From NCBI GenBank assembly GCA_021568835.1, contig JAKGSH010000010.1:5642001-5706000 (forward strand): DNA of 64,000 bases. The letters are read 5' to 3'. The position numbers and the translations under genes were made by a program. Origin of the DNA: Streptomyces sp. Tue 6430 (GTDB taxonomy: Bacteria > Actinomycetota > Actinomycetes > Streptomycetales > Streptomycetaceae). The notes below the pieces were generated by a model. The model searched no databases and was not told where the DNA came from. It worked only from the letters and a program-made list of their open reading frames with translations. Below are positions 53,528 through 62,858 of this stretch, one piece after another (positions within the stretch are counted from its first letter, which is position 1; each line of letters opens with the position of its first letter).

Positions 53528-56318
53528 CCACACAGCTCTCTCCCCCCACGGCGAGCGGACCCGCCCCGAGGCCGCCGGGGCGCTCACCGCGAGCCCTCTG
53601 GCACCTCGGCGTGAACACGATCGTGTTCGTCTGGCTCGCTCTGTTCGCCGCGGCCGCGTCCGCCCATCACTTCCTGCCGCACTCCTCCTGGCTGCTCGTC
53701 CACGTGCTGCTGCTCGGGGCGGTCACCAACGCAGTCGTCATCTGGTCGGGGCACTTCGCCGCGTCCGTGCTCCGGCTGCCCGAGGCGAACCGGAGCGCCC
53801 CCGCGGCGCTGCGGCTGGCCTGCCTGAACGCCGGCGCCGTCACCGTGACGGGCGGCATGCTCGTCGGGCGGTGGCACGTCGTCCTCGTCGGCGCGGGCCT
53901 CGTCGCGGCCGCGGTCGCCGCCCACGCCGTGTGGCTGGTCCGGCTCCTGCGCCGGGCCCTGCCGGGCAGGTTCTCCATGACCGTGCGCTACTACATCGCC
54001 GCTTCCACCCTGTTGCCGACGGGTGCCGCGCTCGGTGTCGTCATGGCCCGCGGCGATCTCGCCGGTGATCTCTCCGACCGGCTGCTGATCGCCCACGAGA
54101 TGATCAACCTGCTCGGCTGGGTCGGCCTCACCGTCGCCGGAACGCTCATCACCCTGTGGCCGACGATGCTGCGCACCCGGGTGGCGGACGGCGCGGAACG
54201 GGCGGGGCGCACCGCTCTTCCCGTCCTGCTCGCCGGACTCGCCGCGGCCGTCGCCGCCGCACTGCTCGCCCCCCCGCCCCTGGCCGCCCCCGGCGTGGCC
54301 GGTTACGCCGCCGGGCTCGCGGTCGCGGGCAGGCCCTGGCTGCGCGAGGCCCGCGCGAAGACGCCGAGCTCCTTCGCGGCCTGGTCGGTGGCCGCGGGCT
54401 GCCTCTGGCTCGCCGGATCCCTGACCGCCCTGGCCGGCATCCTCGTGTCCACGACGTCCTGGACGACGGTGGCGGAGCGCGTGTCCCTGCTGACCGCGCC
54501 GCTCGCCGCCGGCTGGATCGCCCAGGTGCTGCTCGGGGCGCTCAGCTTCCTCGTGCCCGTGGTCCTGGGCGGCGGCCCCGCGGCCGTACGCGCCGCCACC
54601 GCGGGACTCGAACGGGCCTGGCCCGCCCGGCTGGCCGTCACCAACGCCGCACTGCTGTTCTGCGTGCTCCCGGTGCCGTCCACGGTCCGGGTGGCGTGCT
54701 CGTCGCTGCTGCTGGGGATGCTGCTGTACTTCCTCGTCCTGCTGGTGTCCACGGTCGTACGCGGCATGCGGAACCGCCGCAGGGCGGCACGCGGGGACAC
54801 GGCCCCGGCACCCGCTCCGGCCCCGGCGCCCGCTCCGGCGCCCGCCGAGGCGCGGGTGCCCGCCGAGGTGCGGGCGGCGCCGCACCGCGTGCTCGGCGGC
54901 GTGGCCCTCGGGCTCGCGGTCGTGGTGCTGGCCGTCGCGGCGGGCGGCGCGGTGGACGTGCGTTCGCTGCCCGTGGCGGACGGGTCCGCCGCCACGACCG
55001 CGGACGGCGGCGAGGTGCGGCCGACCGGCCGCACCACCACGGCCGACGTGACGATCCGCGGCATGCGGTTCTCCCCCTCCGCCGTCGACGTGCCCGCGGG
55101 GAACCGCCTGGTGATCCGACTGCACAACAGCGGCACCGACACGCACGACCTGGTGCTGGAGACCGGTGCCCGCACCGACCGGCTCAGCCCCGGGGAACGG
55201 GGCACCCTGGACGCGGGAGTCGTCGGCCGCGACCTCTCGGGCTGGTGCTCGGTGGTCGGGCACCGCCAGATGGGCATGGTCCTCGCGGTACGTGTCACGG
55301 GTGCCGGGGCGTCGGACACGGCGGACGGCACCGCCGGCACCGACGGAGCCGGCGGTACAGGATCCCCGGAAGGCGGCGGGACCACGCACGACCACAGCGG
55401 GGGAGCGTCCGAGGGGACGGGCGGGTCCGCCGCGGAAGCGTTCGATCCGATGGCCGAGCCCGCCGAGGGCTTCGCCGCCCGCGACGCCGAACTGCCGCCC
55501 GCGACGGACGGATCCGGCCCCCGGCTGCACCGGCGGACCCTCACCGTCGAGGAGGCGGAGACCGAGGTCGCCCCCGGTGTGCGGCAGACCCTGTGGACCT
55601 TCGACGGGACGGCGCCCGGACCCGTACTGCGCGGCCGCGTCGGTGACACCTTCGAGATCACCCTCGTCAACGACGGGACGATCGGCCACTCGGTCGACTT
55701 CCACGCCGGAGCGCTGGCGCCGGACCGGCCGATGCGCACCATCCAGCCCGGCCGGTCACTGACGTACCGGTTCAAGGCCACCCGCAGCGGGGTGTGGATG
55801 TACCACTGCTCGACCATGCCGATGTCCCTGCACATCGCCAACGGCATGTTCGGCGCGGTGGTCATCGACCCGCCCGGCCTGCCGGAGGTGGACCGTGAGT
55901 ACGTGCTGGTCCAGTCCGAGTTCTACCTGGGCGAGCAGAACGGGACGGCCGACGCCGACAAGGTGAAGGCCGAGGAGCCCGACATGGTCGCCTTCAACGG
56001 GTACGCCAACCAGTACGACCACGACCCGCTGACGGCGAAGACCGGTGAGCGCGTACGGATCTGGGTCCTGGCGGCGGGACCGAACGTGTCCAGCGCCTTC
56101 CACGTCGTGGGCGGCCAGTTCGACACCGTCTTCCGCGAGGGCGCCTACGACCTGCGACCGGGAGGCTCCGAGCACGGTGGGGCACAGGTCCTCGATCTCG
56201 CCCCCGCGTCGGGCGGATTCGTCGAGCTGTCCTTCCCGAAGCGGGCGACTACCCCTTCGTCACGCACGTCATGACCGACGCGGAACGGGGCGCCCACGGC
56301 GTCTTCCGCGTGCGCTGA
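53524..56318 (+). CDS. Membrane domain - cupredoxin - copper nitrite reductase (NirK-type) fusion (apparent frameshift near 56236)
   Basis: About 931 residues. Residues ~25-430 form a polytopic membrane region related to the preceding protein (AHHFLPHSSW, LLIAHEMINLLGWVGLTVAGT). After a Pro-Ala linker comes one helix, then a cupredoxin domain (~503-600) with type 1 copper ligands His (THDLVLE), Cys (WCSVVGH), His and Met. The last ~265 residues are a two-domain NirK: HSVDFHAG, YHCSTMPMSLHIANGM (type 1 and type 2 copper ligands) and FHVVGGQFDTVF. Expected to reduce nitrite to NO outside the membrane with a built-in electron carrier. The C-terminus (VTHVMTDAERGAHGVFRV) is regained by one C in TTCCCG near 56236. 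Confidence 0.8.
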
Positions 56319-56338
56319 CCGCTCCCCGGTTTTCGCTC

Positions 56339-56355
56339 CCCGGCCGTCGGCCGGG
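56339..56355. terminator. Hairpin after the nir operon
   Basis: CCCGGCC-GTC-GGCCGGG, 21 bases after the restored stop. The gap 56319-56785 otherwise shows only CCGGATGCCGG and GGAAGCCGG simple repeats (56695-56750) and no convincing gene. Confidence 0.6.
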
Positions 56356-56785
56356 ACACGGGGGCCGAGGAGCGGGGCCGGGTACGGAGGCCGGGGTACG
56401 GGGAGTTCCCCGTCCCCGGAGCAGGGTCGGGCGGCCCCGGCGGGCGAGGGTGGTGGCGTGGCGGGCGCCTCCGCCGGAGACTCCGGTGAGGATGCCCTCG
56501 GTGCGGCCGGGCGGCGTGCCTCGGCGCGGGCCCGGGGCGCGGAGACACGTTGCACGGTGTCGAGGACGTCGGGGAGGTCGGGGACGAACCCGGCGCCGAG
56601 GCCCTGGGCCCCGGAGGCGGCGCGCGCCGGGAGGGTGCGGTGGCTCGAGCGCTCCCCGCGACGAGGCCGCCCTCACTCACTGTGCTGACTTCATGCCGGA
56701 TGCCGGATGCCGGAAGCGGGGGGGCGGAAGCCGGAGGCCGGAAGCGTGTGTGCGGGCGCGGCGGCACGCGGTGGGGCCGGGGTGG

Positions 56786-57364
56786 TCAGGAGGGCGTCTC
56801 GGGGGAATCGTGCGGTCGGCCGAACAGGCTCACCGGGAAGGTGGCGTTGCGGACTTCGCGCAGACCGGGATGGCGCCGCCGCAGCCGGCGCTCCAGGCGC
56901 TGGTGCAGCGTGAACCACGAGGCGGGGCAGCCGTGGCAGGCGCCGCCGAGGCGGACGGTGACGATGCCGTCGCGTACGCCGACGAGGCCGATGCTGCCGC
57001 CGTGGGACCGGACGAAGTCGCCCACCTCCCCGGCGAGCACCTCGCGGGCCACGCCGTACAGCAGCGCGTCGTCGTCGCCGGGGGCGCCGCCGGCCGGGAT
57101 CCATCCGGCGGGGTCGTCGAGAGCGGCGTGCAGCGCGCTGCGGACCCTGGCGCCCTCCCGGAGCCAGGTGCGGTCCGCGCCGAGGCAGGTGACGACTGCC
57201 TCGCCCTCCAGGGCGATCTGCGCCAGAGTGCCGTCCGCCACCAGCGCGGCCAGCGGTTCGGGTACCTCGGCGAGCGGGCCGGTGCCGGTGAGGACTCCGG
57301 CGGGGACGATCCAGCGGAGCCGGTCGGACCGGCCGGGCACCTGCTGCGGGTGTATGGGGACCAC
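56786..57364 (-). CDS. NifU-type Fe-S cluster domain protein
   Basis: 192 residues. C-terminal NifU domain with the Cys-x2-Cys in GGACHGCPASWFTLHQRLE (about residue 147) that carries a 4Fe-4S cluster in Nfu proteins. The N-terminal half is unlike standard Nfu and has a lone VVTCLGADRTWL. GTG 57364 lies 8 bases after the feoB stop, so it belongs to the feoAB operon. Possibly gives or receives iron or a cluster at the cytoplasmic face of FeoB. Confidence 0.82.
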   Translation of the reverse strand: MVPIHPQQVPGRSDRLRWIVPAGVLTGTGPLAEVPEPLAALVADGTLAQIALEGEAVVTCLGADRTWLREGARVRSALHAALDDPAGWIPAGGAPGDDDALLYGVAREVLAGEVGDFVRSHGGSIGLVGVRDGIVTVRLGGACHGCPASWFTLHQRLERRLRRRHPGLREVRNATFPVSLFGRPHDSPETPS

Positions 57365-57371
57365 GGCCCGG

Positions 57372-59285
57372 TCACCCGCCCAGCAGGACGGTGACCGTCC
57401 GGGCCAGCCAGGCCATCAGCCAGGCCAGCGCGGTCAGGTACGTGAAGGCGATCGCCGGCCATCTCCAGGTGCCGGTCTCCCGGCGCAGGACCGCCACGGT
57501 GGCCATGCACTGCAGCGCGTAGACGAAGTAGACCAGCAGCGCGGCGACGGTGGGCGCGGTGAACACCGGCTGCCCGGCGCGGGGCCCGTCGGGGTGGGTC
57601 ATGGTCCGCAGGGCCTGTGCCGGCTGTTCGGGGTCCTCGGCGGCGGCGACCTGGCCGAGGGTGGCGACGAAGGTCTCGCGGGCGGCCTGGGCGGACAGGA
57701 CGCCGACGTTGACGCGCCAGTCGAAGCCCAGCGGGTCGAAGACGGGGGTCACCGCCCGGCCCAGGCCGGCGGCGTAGCTGTGGTCGACGGTGTAGGCGGA
57801 CACGGCCGTGGGACTGGTGGTGTCCACGCCCGCCGCCTGCATCTGCGCGGCCGTGTGCAGCGGCAGGTTCAGCAGCAGCCACAGGACGATGCTGGTGGCG
57901 ACGATGACGGTCGAGCACTTGCGCAGGAAGGCACGCGCGGAGGACCACATGGCCACCAGCACCGCGCGCGGGGCGGGCAGTCGGTAGGGCGGCAGCTCCA
58001 TGAAGAACGGCACCGGCCGGCCGTGGCGGTCCCCGACCTTCTTGAACGCCCAGGCGGCCAGCATCGCCGACACGGCGCCGAGCAGGTACAGACCGAGCAT
58101 GACCAGGCCCTGCGCGCCGAACGGTCCGACCTTCACGGACGGGTCCACCAGCAGGCCGATGAGCAGCACGTAGACCGGCAGCCGCGCCGAGCAGGTCATC
58201 AGGGGCGCGGCCATCATGGTGGCCAGGCGGTCCTTGGCCGAGGGCAGGGTGCGCGTGGCCATGATGCCGGGGATCGCGCAGGCGAACGAGGACAGCAGCG
58301 CCACGAAGGCCCGGCCCTCCAGGCCGAAACGGGCCATCACCCGGTCCATCAGGAACGCCGCCCGCGCCATGTACCCCACTCCCTCCAGCAGGGCCAGGAG
58401 CAGGAACAGCAGCATGATCTGCGGGACGAACACCAGCACGCCACCGACCCCGCCGATCAGGGCGTCCCCCAGGAGACCGGACAGCCACGGATTGCCGACG
58501 TGGGTGTCCACCTGGCCCGACAGCCACGCGAACAGGGCCGCCATCCGGTCCTGCAACGAGGCGGCCAGGGTGAAGACGGTCTGGAAGAACAGCGCCATCA
58601 CCGCGAAGAACACCGCCGTGCCCCAGACCGGATGCAGCAGCACCGCGTCGACGCGCCGGGTGACCCGGTGGCGCTCGGGGGGCCGGTAGCCGGCATGGGC
58701 CAGGACCGATTCCGCCCAGGCGTCCCGCTCCGCCGGTTCCACGGGCGGAGCCACGACCGGGACCGGCCAGGCGCGCCAGGTGGTGAGCAGCTCGCGCAGC
58801 CGCGCGATGCCGTACCCGCGGTGGCCGATCACCGGCAGGACCGGCACGCCGAGCGCCCGGGCGAACGCGTCGGTGTCCAGGCTGCCCTGGCGGCGGGCCA
58901 GTTCGTCGGTGAAGGTCACCACCACACAGGCCGGCAGTCCGCGGGCCAGGACCTGGGCGACGAATCCCAGGGAGCGCCGCAACGTGGTGGCGTCCGCCAC
59001 GACCAGCAGCGCGTCCGGCCGCTCCGCGCCCTCCAGCCGGCCGTCCAGCACATCGACGGTGATCCGCTCGTCCGGGCTGATCGGCTCCAGACTGTAGGTG
59101 CCCGGCAGATCCTCGATCACCTGCCGGTGCGGGCCCGTGCGGGAGGTCCCGACGAACCGGGACACCGTCACCCCGGGGTAGTTGCCGGTCTTGGCGCGCA
59201 GGCCCGTCAGGCCGTTGAAGATGCTGGTCTTGCCCGAGTTGGGGGCGCCGACCAGGGCGATCCGCGGCGCCCCGGTCAGGGTCAC
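57372..59285 (-). CDS. feoB: Ferrous iron transporter FeoB
   Basis: 637 residues, slightly shorter than usual. N-terminal G protein: GAPNSGKTSIFNGLTG (G1), GNYPGVTV (G2), DLPGTYSL (G3); the G4 element reads TFTDE where NxxD is typical, an oddity. Two Gate domains in the membrane: VFVPQIMLLFLLLALLEGVGYMARAA and SSFACAIPGIMATRTL in the first, VLSAQAARETFVATLG in the second. Imports Fe2+. GTG 59285 begins 32 bases after feoA. Confidence 0.92.
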   Translation of the reverse strand: MTLTGAPRIALVGAPNSGKTSIFNGLTGLRAKTGNYPGVTVSRFVGTSRTGPHRQVIEDLPGTYSLEPISPDERITVDVLDGRLEGAERPDALLVVADATTLRRSLGFVAQVLARGLPACVVVTFTDELARRQGSLDTDAFARALGVPVLPVIGHRGYGIARLRELLTTWRAWPVPVVAPPVEPAERDAWAESVLAHAGYRPPERHRVTRRVDAVLLHPVWGTAVFFAVMALFFQTVFTLAASLQDRMAALFAWLSGQVDTHVGNPWLSGLLGDALIGGVGGVLVFVPQIMLLFLLLALLEGVGYMARAAFLMDRVMARFGLEGRAFVALLSSFACAIPGIMATRTLPSAKDRLATMMAAPLMTCSARLPVYVLLIGLLVDPSVKVGPFGAQGLVMLGLYLLGAVSAMLAAWAFKKVGDRHGRPVPFFMELPPYRLPAPRAVLVAMWSSARAFLRKCSTVIVATSIVLWLLLNLPLHTAAQMQAAGVDTTSPTAVSAYTVDHSYAAGLGRAVTPVFDPLGFDWRVNVGVLSAQAARETFVATLGQVAAAEDPEQPAQALRTMTHPDGPRAGQPVFTAPTVAALLVYFVYALQCMATVAVLRRETGTWRWPAIAFTYLTALAWLMAWLARTVTVLLGG

Positions 59286-59316
59286 GTCCGCGCCCCTCGG
59301 GCGTGGCAGTCCGCGC

Positions 59317-59622
59317 TCACCGGTGCGCCTCGACGACGTGCACACACGCGGCCTGCGCCCGGCGCAGACACACCTCGTAGTCCTTGACCCGGTAGAGGAC
59401 CGGGTCGCGCAGCGGCGCCCGGCGCACCACCTCCACCACCGCGCCCGGGGTGAATCCGAGGTCGTGCAGCCGGCGGACGACGGTGGGTTCACCGTCGGCG
59501 ACCACTCCGATCACCGAGGCGCGGGCGCCGGGCGCAAGGTCCGCCAGGGAACGCGGCAGGGCATCGGCGACGGTGATCCCCGGACCGCCTGCTTCGTCGG
59601 GCACTCCGTCTGTGCGCCTCAT
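59317..59622 (-). CDS. feoA: FeoA-type SH3-like protein
   Basis: 101 residues. Single FeoA domain: ADLAPGARASVIGVV, VRRLHDLGFTPGAVVEVVRRAPLRDPV and VCLRRAQAACVHVVE. Cytoplasmic partner that binds FeoB. ATG 59622 has GGTGGAGG upstream. First gene of the feoA-feoB-NifU unit, 62 bases from an iron box. Confidence 0.88.
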   Translation of the reverse strand: MRRTDGVPDEAGGPGITVADALPRSLADLAPGARASVIGVVADGEPTVVRRLHDLGFTPGAVVEVVRRAPLRDPVLYRVKDYEVCLRRAQAACVHVVEAHR

Positions 59623-59683
59623 GTGCGCCTCCACCACATCGTGTCGGGCGGGGCCGCCCAGCAACCGATCACCAACAAAGGCG

Positions 59684-59698
59684 AGGCTAGGCTTACCC
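59684..59698 (-). promoter_or_regulatory. Iron box upstream of feoA
   Basis: AGGCTAGGCTTACCC, an imperfect copy of the DtxR-family box; the complement reads GGGTAAGCCTAGCCT. It implies DmdR1/IdeR repression of ferrous uptake. Confidence 0.65.
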
Positions 59699-59838
59699 GC
59701 ACGGGAAGACCTGGGGCTTGTGACCCCAAGACATGGGCCGCTCGGCCCCATCGACCCCGGCCACACGGCCCACAGCGGGAAGGCTGGGTGCTTCACCGGC
59801 TGCGGGGCCGAAAAGCTCCATGGAGTTCCGGGAGTTCC

Positions 59839-60585
59839 GTGGGCGAGGCTGTGCGGACCGTGGCCGTCCGCAGCTCATGGCACACGGTGGAGTCGGGGGA
59901 GCTGGGGCGGCGGATGCCCGACGTGGCGTTGGTGGAGCGCTCCGAGGAGGCGCTCGGCAACACCGGGGCACTGCGGAAGGCGTCGAAGTACGTGACGCGG
60001 GGCCGCGGGGACGTGGGTCTCGCGGCCTGGTTCCGGCAGTGGGCCCGGCTGGAGCGGGTGGCGGTGAGCCTGTGCACGTACGAATGCCGTCTGGTGCCGG
60101 GACTGTTGCAGTCGCAGGGGTATGCGCGGGCGGTGTTCGAGGGGACCGTTCCGGTGGCGCCGGACGGCCTGCTGGAGGACTTCATGGCCCGGCGGATGGA
60201 GCGGCAGCGGATGCTGTTCGAGCGGCCGACGACGCCGTTCAGCTTCATCGTCGAGGAGCACGTCTTCCGGCGCCGGTTCGGGGAAGCCGGCCAAATGCGG
60301 GAGATGCTGGACCGTGTGCTGGAGCTGAGCGCACCGCGCAACGTGACACTCCAAGTCATCCCGTTGGAGGCCGGGTTGCACGCCTGTCTGGATGGGCCGG
60401 TGCAGTTGCTGGAGACTCCGAAGGGGCAACGACTCGCGTACTCCGAGGGGCAGCAGAACGGCCGTCTGATCTCCGACGTGAAAGAGGTGAGTCTGCTCTG
60501 TCAGCGCTATGACACACTGCGCTCGCAGGCCCTGAACGCCAAGGACTCGCGGGGTCTGCTGGAGCGACTCCGAGGAGAGCTATGA
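59839..60585 (+). CDS. DUF5753 protein with shortened XRE-type N-terminus
   Basis: 248 residues. The DUF5753 ligand/partner domain is intact (WFRQWARLERVAVSLCTYE, LVPGLLQSQGYARAVFEGTV, FSFIVEEHVFRRRFG, LQVIPLEAGLHACLDGPVQLLE). Only the tail of the usual HTH is visible (WHTVESGELGRRMPDVALVE); helices 1-3 are not found in any frame upstream. GTG 59839 follows GGGAG. Such genes pair with DUF397 proteins in the WhiJ/AbaA-like systems of Streptomyces. Confidence 0.75.
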   Translation: MGEAVRTVAVRSSWHTVESGELGRRMPDVALVERSEEALGNTGALRKASKYVTRGRGDVGLAAWFRQWARLERVAVSLCTYECRLVPGLLQSQGYARAVFEGTVPVAPDGLLEDFMARRMERQRMLFERPTTPFSFIVEEHVFRRRFGEAGQMREMLDRVLELSAPRNVTLQVIPLEAGLHACLDGPVQLLETPKGQRLAYSEGQQNGRLISDVKEVSLLCQRYDTLRSQALNAKDSRGLLERLRGEL

Positions 60586-60770
60586 GCACGAGGCCCGAAC
60601 TGGCGTGGTTCAAGTCCAGCTACAGCGGCAGTCAGGGTGACAGCTGCGTCGAAGTCGCCGTCACCGAGCAGGCCGTGTGCGTAAGGGACTCCAAGGATGT
60701 CACGCGCCCGCACTTCGGCGTCGGCCGTGAGCAGTGGGCGCGGTTCGTGGAGTTCGCGACGAAGGCGTGA
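60582..60770 (+). CDS. DUF397 domain protein
   Basis: 62 residues. Complete DUF397: WFKSSYSGSQGDSCVEVAV, VCVRDSKD, WARFVEFA. Overlaps the stop of the DUF5753 gene (ATGA), the standard pairing. Members act as partners or antagonists of the cognate regulator in developmental switches. Confidence 0.9.
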   Translation: MSTRPELAWFKSSYSGSQGDSCVEVAVTEQAVCVRDSKDVTRPHFGVGREQWARFVEFATKA

Positions 60771-60819
60771 CGTCCCTTCGCGGGTGCCGCCGGTGCGCGA
60801 CGTCGAGGCGGCGCCGGGA

Positions 60820-62586
60820 TCAGAGGCGTCGGATCACCCGCAGCGTGTCCGTGTAGAGGTCGCTCGGCGTGCCGTCGATGATCGACCTGCCGCCGACGTC
60901 GGCCATGGTCGGCCCGTTCGGTGTCTTGCGGCTGGAGACGAAGCGGCGCTTGCCGTGCTGGTCGACGCCCAGGTAGATGCCGGTGTGGGAGACGGCGCCG
61001 TCGTCGGGGTCGTTCCAGAAGAGCAGGTCGCCGATCCGCAACGTGTCGAGCGGGGGCGGCGCGTCGGTGGCCCGGGCGACGACGACGCCGGGACTGGCCG
61101 CGGCCTGCCACTGCGACCTGCGCGGCAGGTACCGGGCCCCGGGGTCCTCCGCGAGGCCCATGGGAACGCCCAGGTGGTAGCCGTAGACCATCCGCACGAA
61201 GCCCGAGCAGTCGAGGTTCCCGCGCCACTTCGGGTCCGGGGTCCCGGTGCTCTCGCCGCTGGGGAAGGACCAGGGGAGCCCCATGTACTCGTGGAAGTCG
61301 GCACCCACCTCGCGCAGTCCGGAGGCCAGTGGCGGGCTGTACCCGGATTCGCCGAGCACGGTCGCGTTCTGGCGCGCGGGGTCGGTGACGGCCGGCGCGA
61401 ACGGCCGGTACATCGAGGAGTAGGCCAGCGCGTCGGGCGAGGTGTCGCCCGCCCACGCGTGGATCCGCTGCTCCATGGCGGCCGTCCACGTGCCGTCGAA
61501 GGGCTCCGGGAGGACCCGCACCCATGTGCCGTGGGTGACGACCGGCGGGTCGGTCCAGGTCGCCGAGTCGATCCTGAAGTCGTAGACCCGCGCCTGCGGC
61601 AGGACCGTGGCACCGGTGGAGGCGAGGCCCCGGACCCCGACCGTGCCCGAGCGGAAGACGGCGTCCGGGGCCTGCTCGGGGTCGCGCACGCTGTGGTGCC
61701 ACACGTTCGTCGGCTCGTCGTCCACGCCCGACGTGACGTGTCGCCAGGCACGGGCGCGCAGGACGTCACCGGCCTTCTCGACCCGGACCCACCAGTGGTC
61801 GAACGCCTTGAAGCCGGTGCCGACCGTCACGGCCCCGCTCAAGACGGTCGACGCGTCGGTGAGTTCCTTCTCCATGACGAGCTGGACCTCTCCGGCGGGG
61901 GTGACGATCAGCCGGGCCCGGTAGTGGTTGTTCACGTCCTGGGCGGCGAAGACGAGGCCGAGGGAGACAGGCGCCCCGACGGGCAGCTTGTCGAAGGAGA
62001 ACCGGGCGGCGGCGTAGAGGTCGCCGATGCCGTGATCGGGGAGCAGTGAGTAACGGCTCCTGCCGGCGGCGAGCGTGACGGCGGCCCGGCCGCTCTCGAC
62101 GGAGTAGTCCGCGTCGACGCCGTTGTGGTGGGACCACGTCCCGCCGCCGGGCGACATGCCCCAGCCGCCGGTGGGCGGCGTCCGGTCGAACGTGTCCTCG
62201 ACCGCCTTCTTCTGCTCGGTGAACCAGCGCCGCGGCCCCCGTAGCGTCACCGTCCGCGCCCCCGTGGTCAGCGTCGCCAGCACGCCCGTGCCGTCCGAGA
62301 CCTCCAGGCCGCCGGCGACGGCACGGGTGGTCAGCGCCCCGGCCGGGTGCGGGGCGTAGTGCCAGGGATCGCTCGGGTCGGTCAGCACCGGGACCCGGAA
62401 GCCGGGCGCCTGCGCGACGGGTTCGGCCGGCGGTACCGGCAGCGCCGGAAGAGCCGCCGGAAGGGCCGCCGGGGCGGCGGCGTTCGCGGAGGGCGCCGCG
62501 GCGAGCGGCAGGGCGCTGCCCGCCGCCGCTCCGGCGAGGGCGGTGAGGGCCGCCCTGCGGCTCAGCGGGAATTTCGGTGCGGACAT
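60820..62586 (-). CDS. Secreted NlpC/P60 (C40) peptidase with large N-terminal lectin-like region
   Basis: 588 residues. Tat-type signal (SRRAALTALAGAAAGSALPLAA). Residues ~90-330 form a b-rich, laminin-G/concanavalin-like region (VDADYSVESGRAAVTLAAG, VSLGLVFAAQDVNNHYRARL). The C-terminal ~180 residues are an NlpC/P60 domain: Cys in NLDCSGFVRMVYGYHLG, His in VSHTGIYLGVD and the third polar residue after it. Cleaves cell-wall peptides or related amides outside the cell. ATG 62586. Confidence 0.82.
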   Translation of the reverse strand: MSAPKFPLSRRAALTALAGAAAGSALPLAAAPSANAAAPAALPAALPALPVPPAEPVAQAPGFRVPVLTDPSDPWHYAPHPAGALTTRAVAGGLEVSDGTGVLATLTTGARTVTLRGPRRWFTEQKKAVEDTFDRTPPTGGWGMSPGGGTWSHHNGVDADYSVESGRAAVTLAAGRSRYSLLPDHGIGDLYAAARFSFDKLPVGAPVSLGLVFAAQDVNNHYRARLIVTPAGEVQLVMEKELTDASTVLSGAVTVGTGFKAFDHWWVRVEKAGDVLRARAWRHVTSGVDDEPTNVWHHSVRDPEQAPDAVFRSGTVGVRGLASTGATVLPQARVYDFRIDSATWTDPPVVTHGTWVRVLPEPFDGTWTAAMEQRIHAWAGDTSPDALAYSSMYRPFAPAVTDPARQNATVLGESGYSPPLASGLREVGADFHEYMGLPWSFPSGESTGTPDPKWRGNLDCSGFVRMVYGYHLGVPMGLAEDPGARYLPRRSQWQAAASPGVVVARATDAPPPLDTLRIGDLLFWNDPDDGAVSHTGIYLGVDQHGKRRFVSSRKTPNGPTMADVGGRSIIDGTPSDLYTDTLRVIRRL

Positions 62587-62858
62587 GCGAGGTTCCCCAG
62601 TAGGAAAAAAGCATGATCGGGCGATCGTGCGAGGAAGGACCCTACCCAGCTCCGCGGCCCGGACGCGATCGGTCCGTGCCACCGGATGTCCGTCGTACTC
62701 CGGCCCCAGGCGGACTTCAGGAAGAAGAAGTCTGTGTCAGGCTTGGTCACTGTGCTCGCTTCACGCCCGAGGCGAAGGAAGGGCCGCACCGCCATGGACG
62801 GACCGCTGCGAGACAGGAAGACGAGAATGCCGGTCGAAGAGCCGCGGAGCCTTGGAAA

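Noticed and set aside
56319..56785. Possible small genes between the nir operon and the NifU gene
   Set aside because: All candidate frames are Arg/Pro-rich, lack plausible start signals and match simple repeats.
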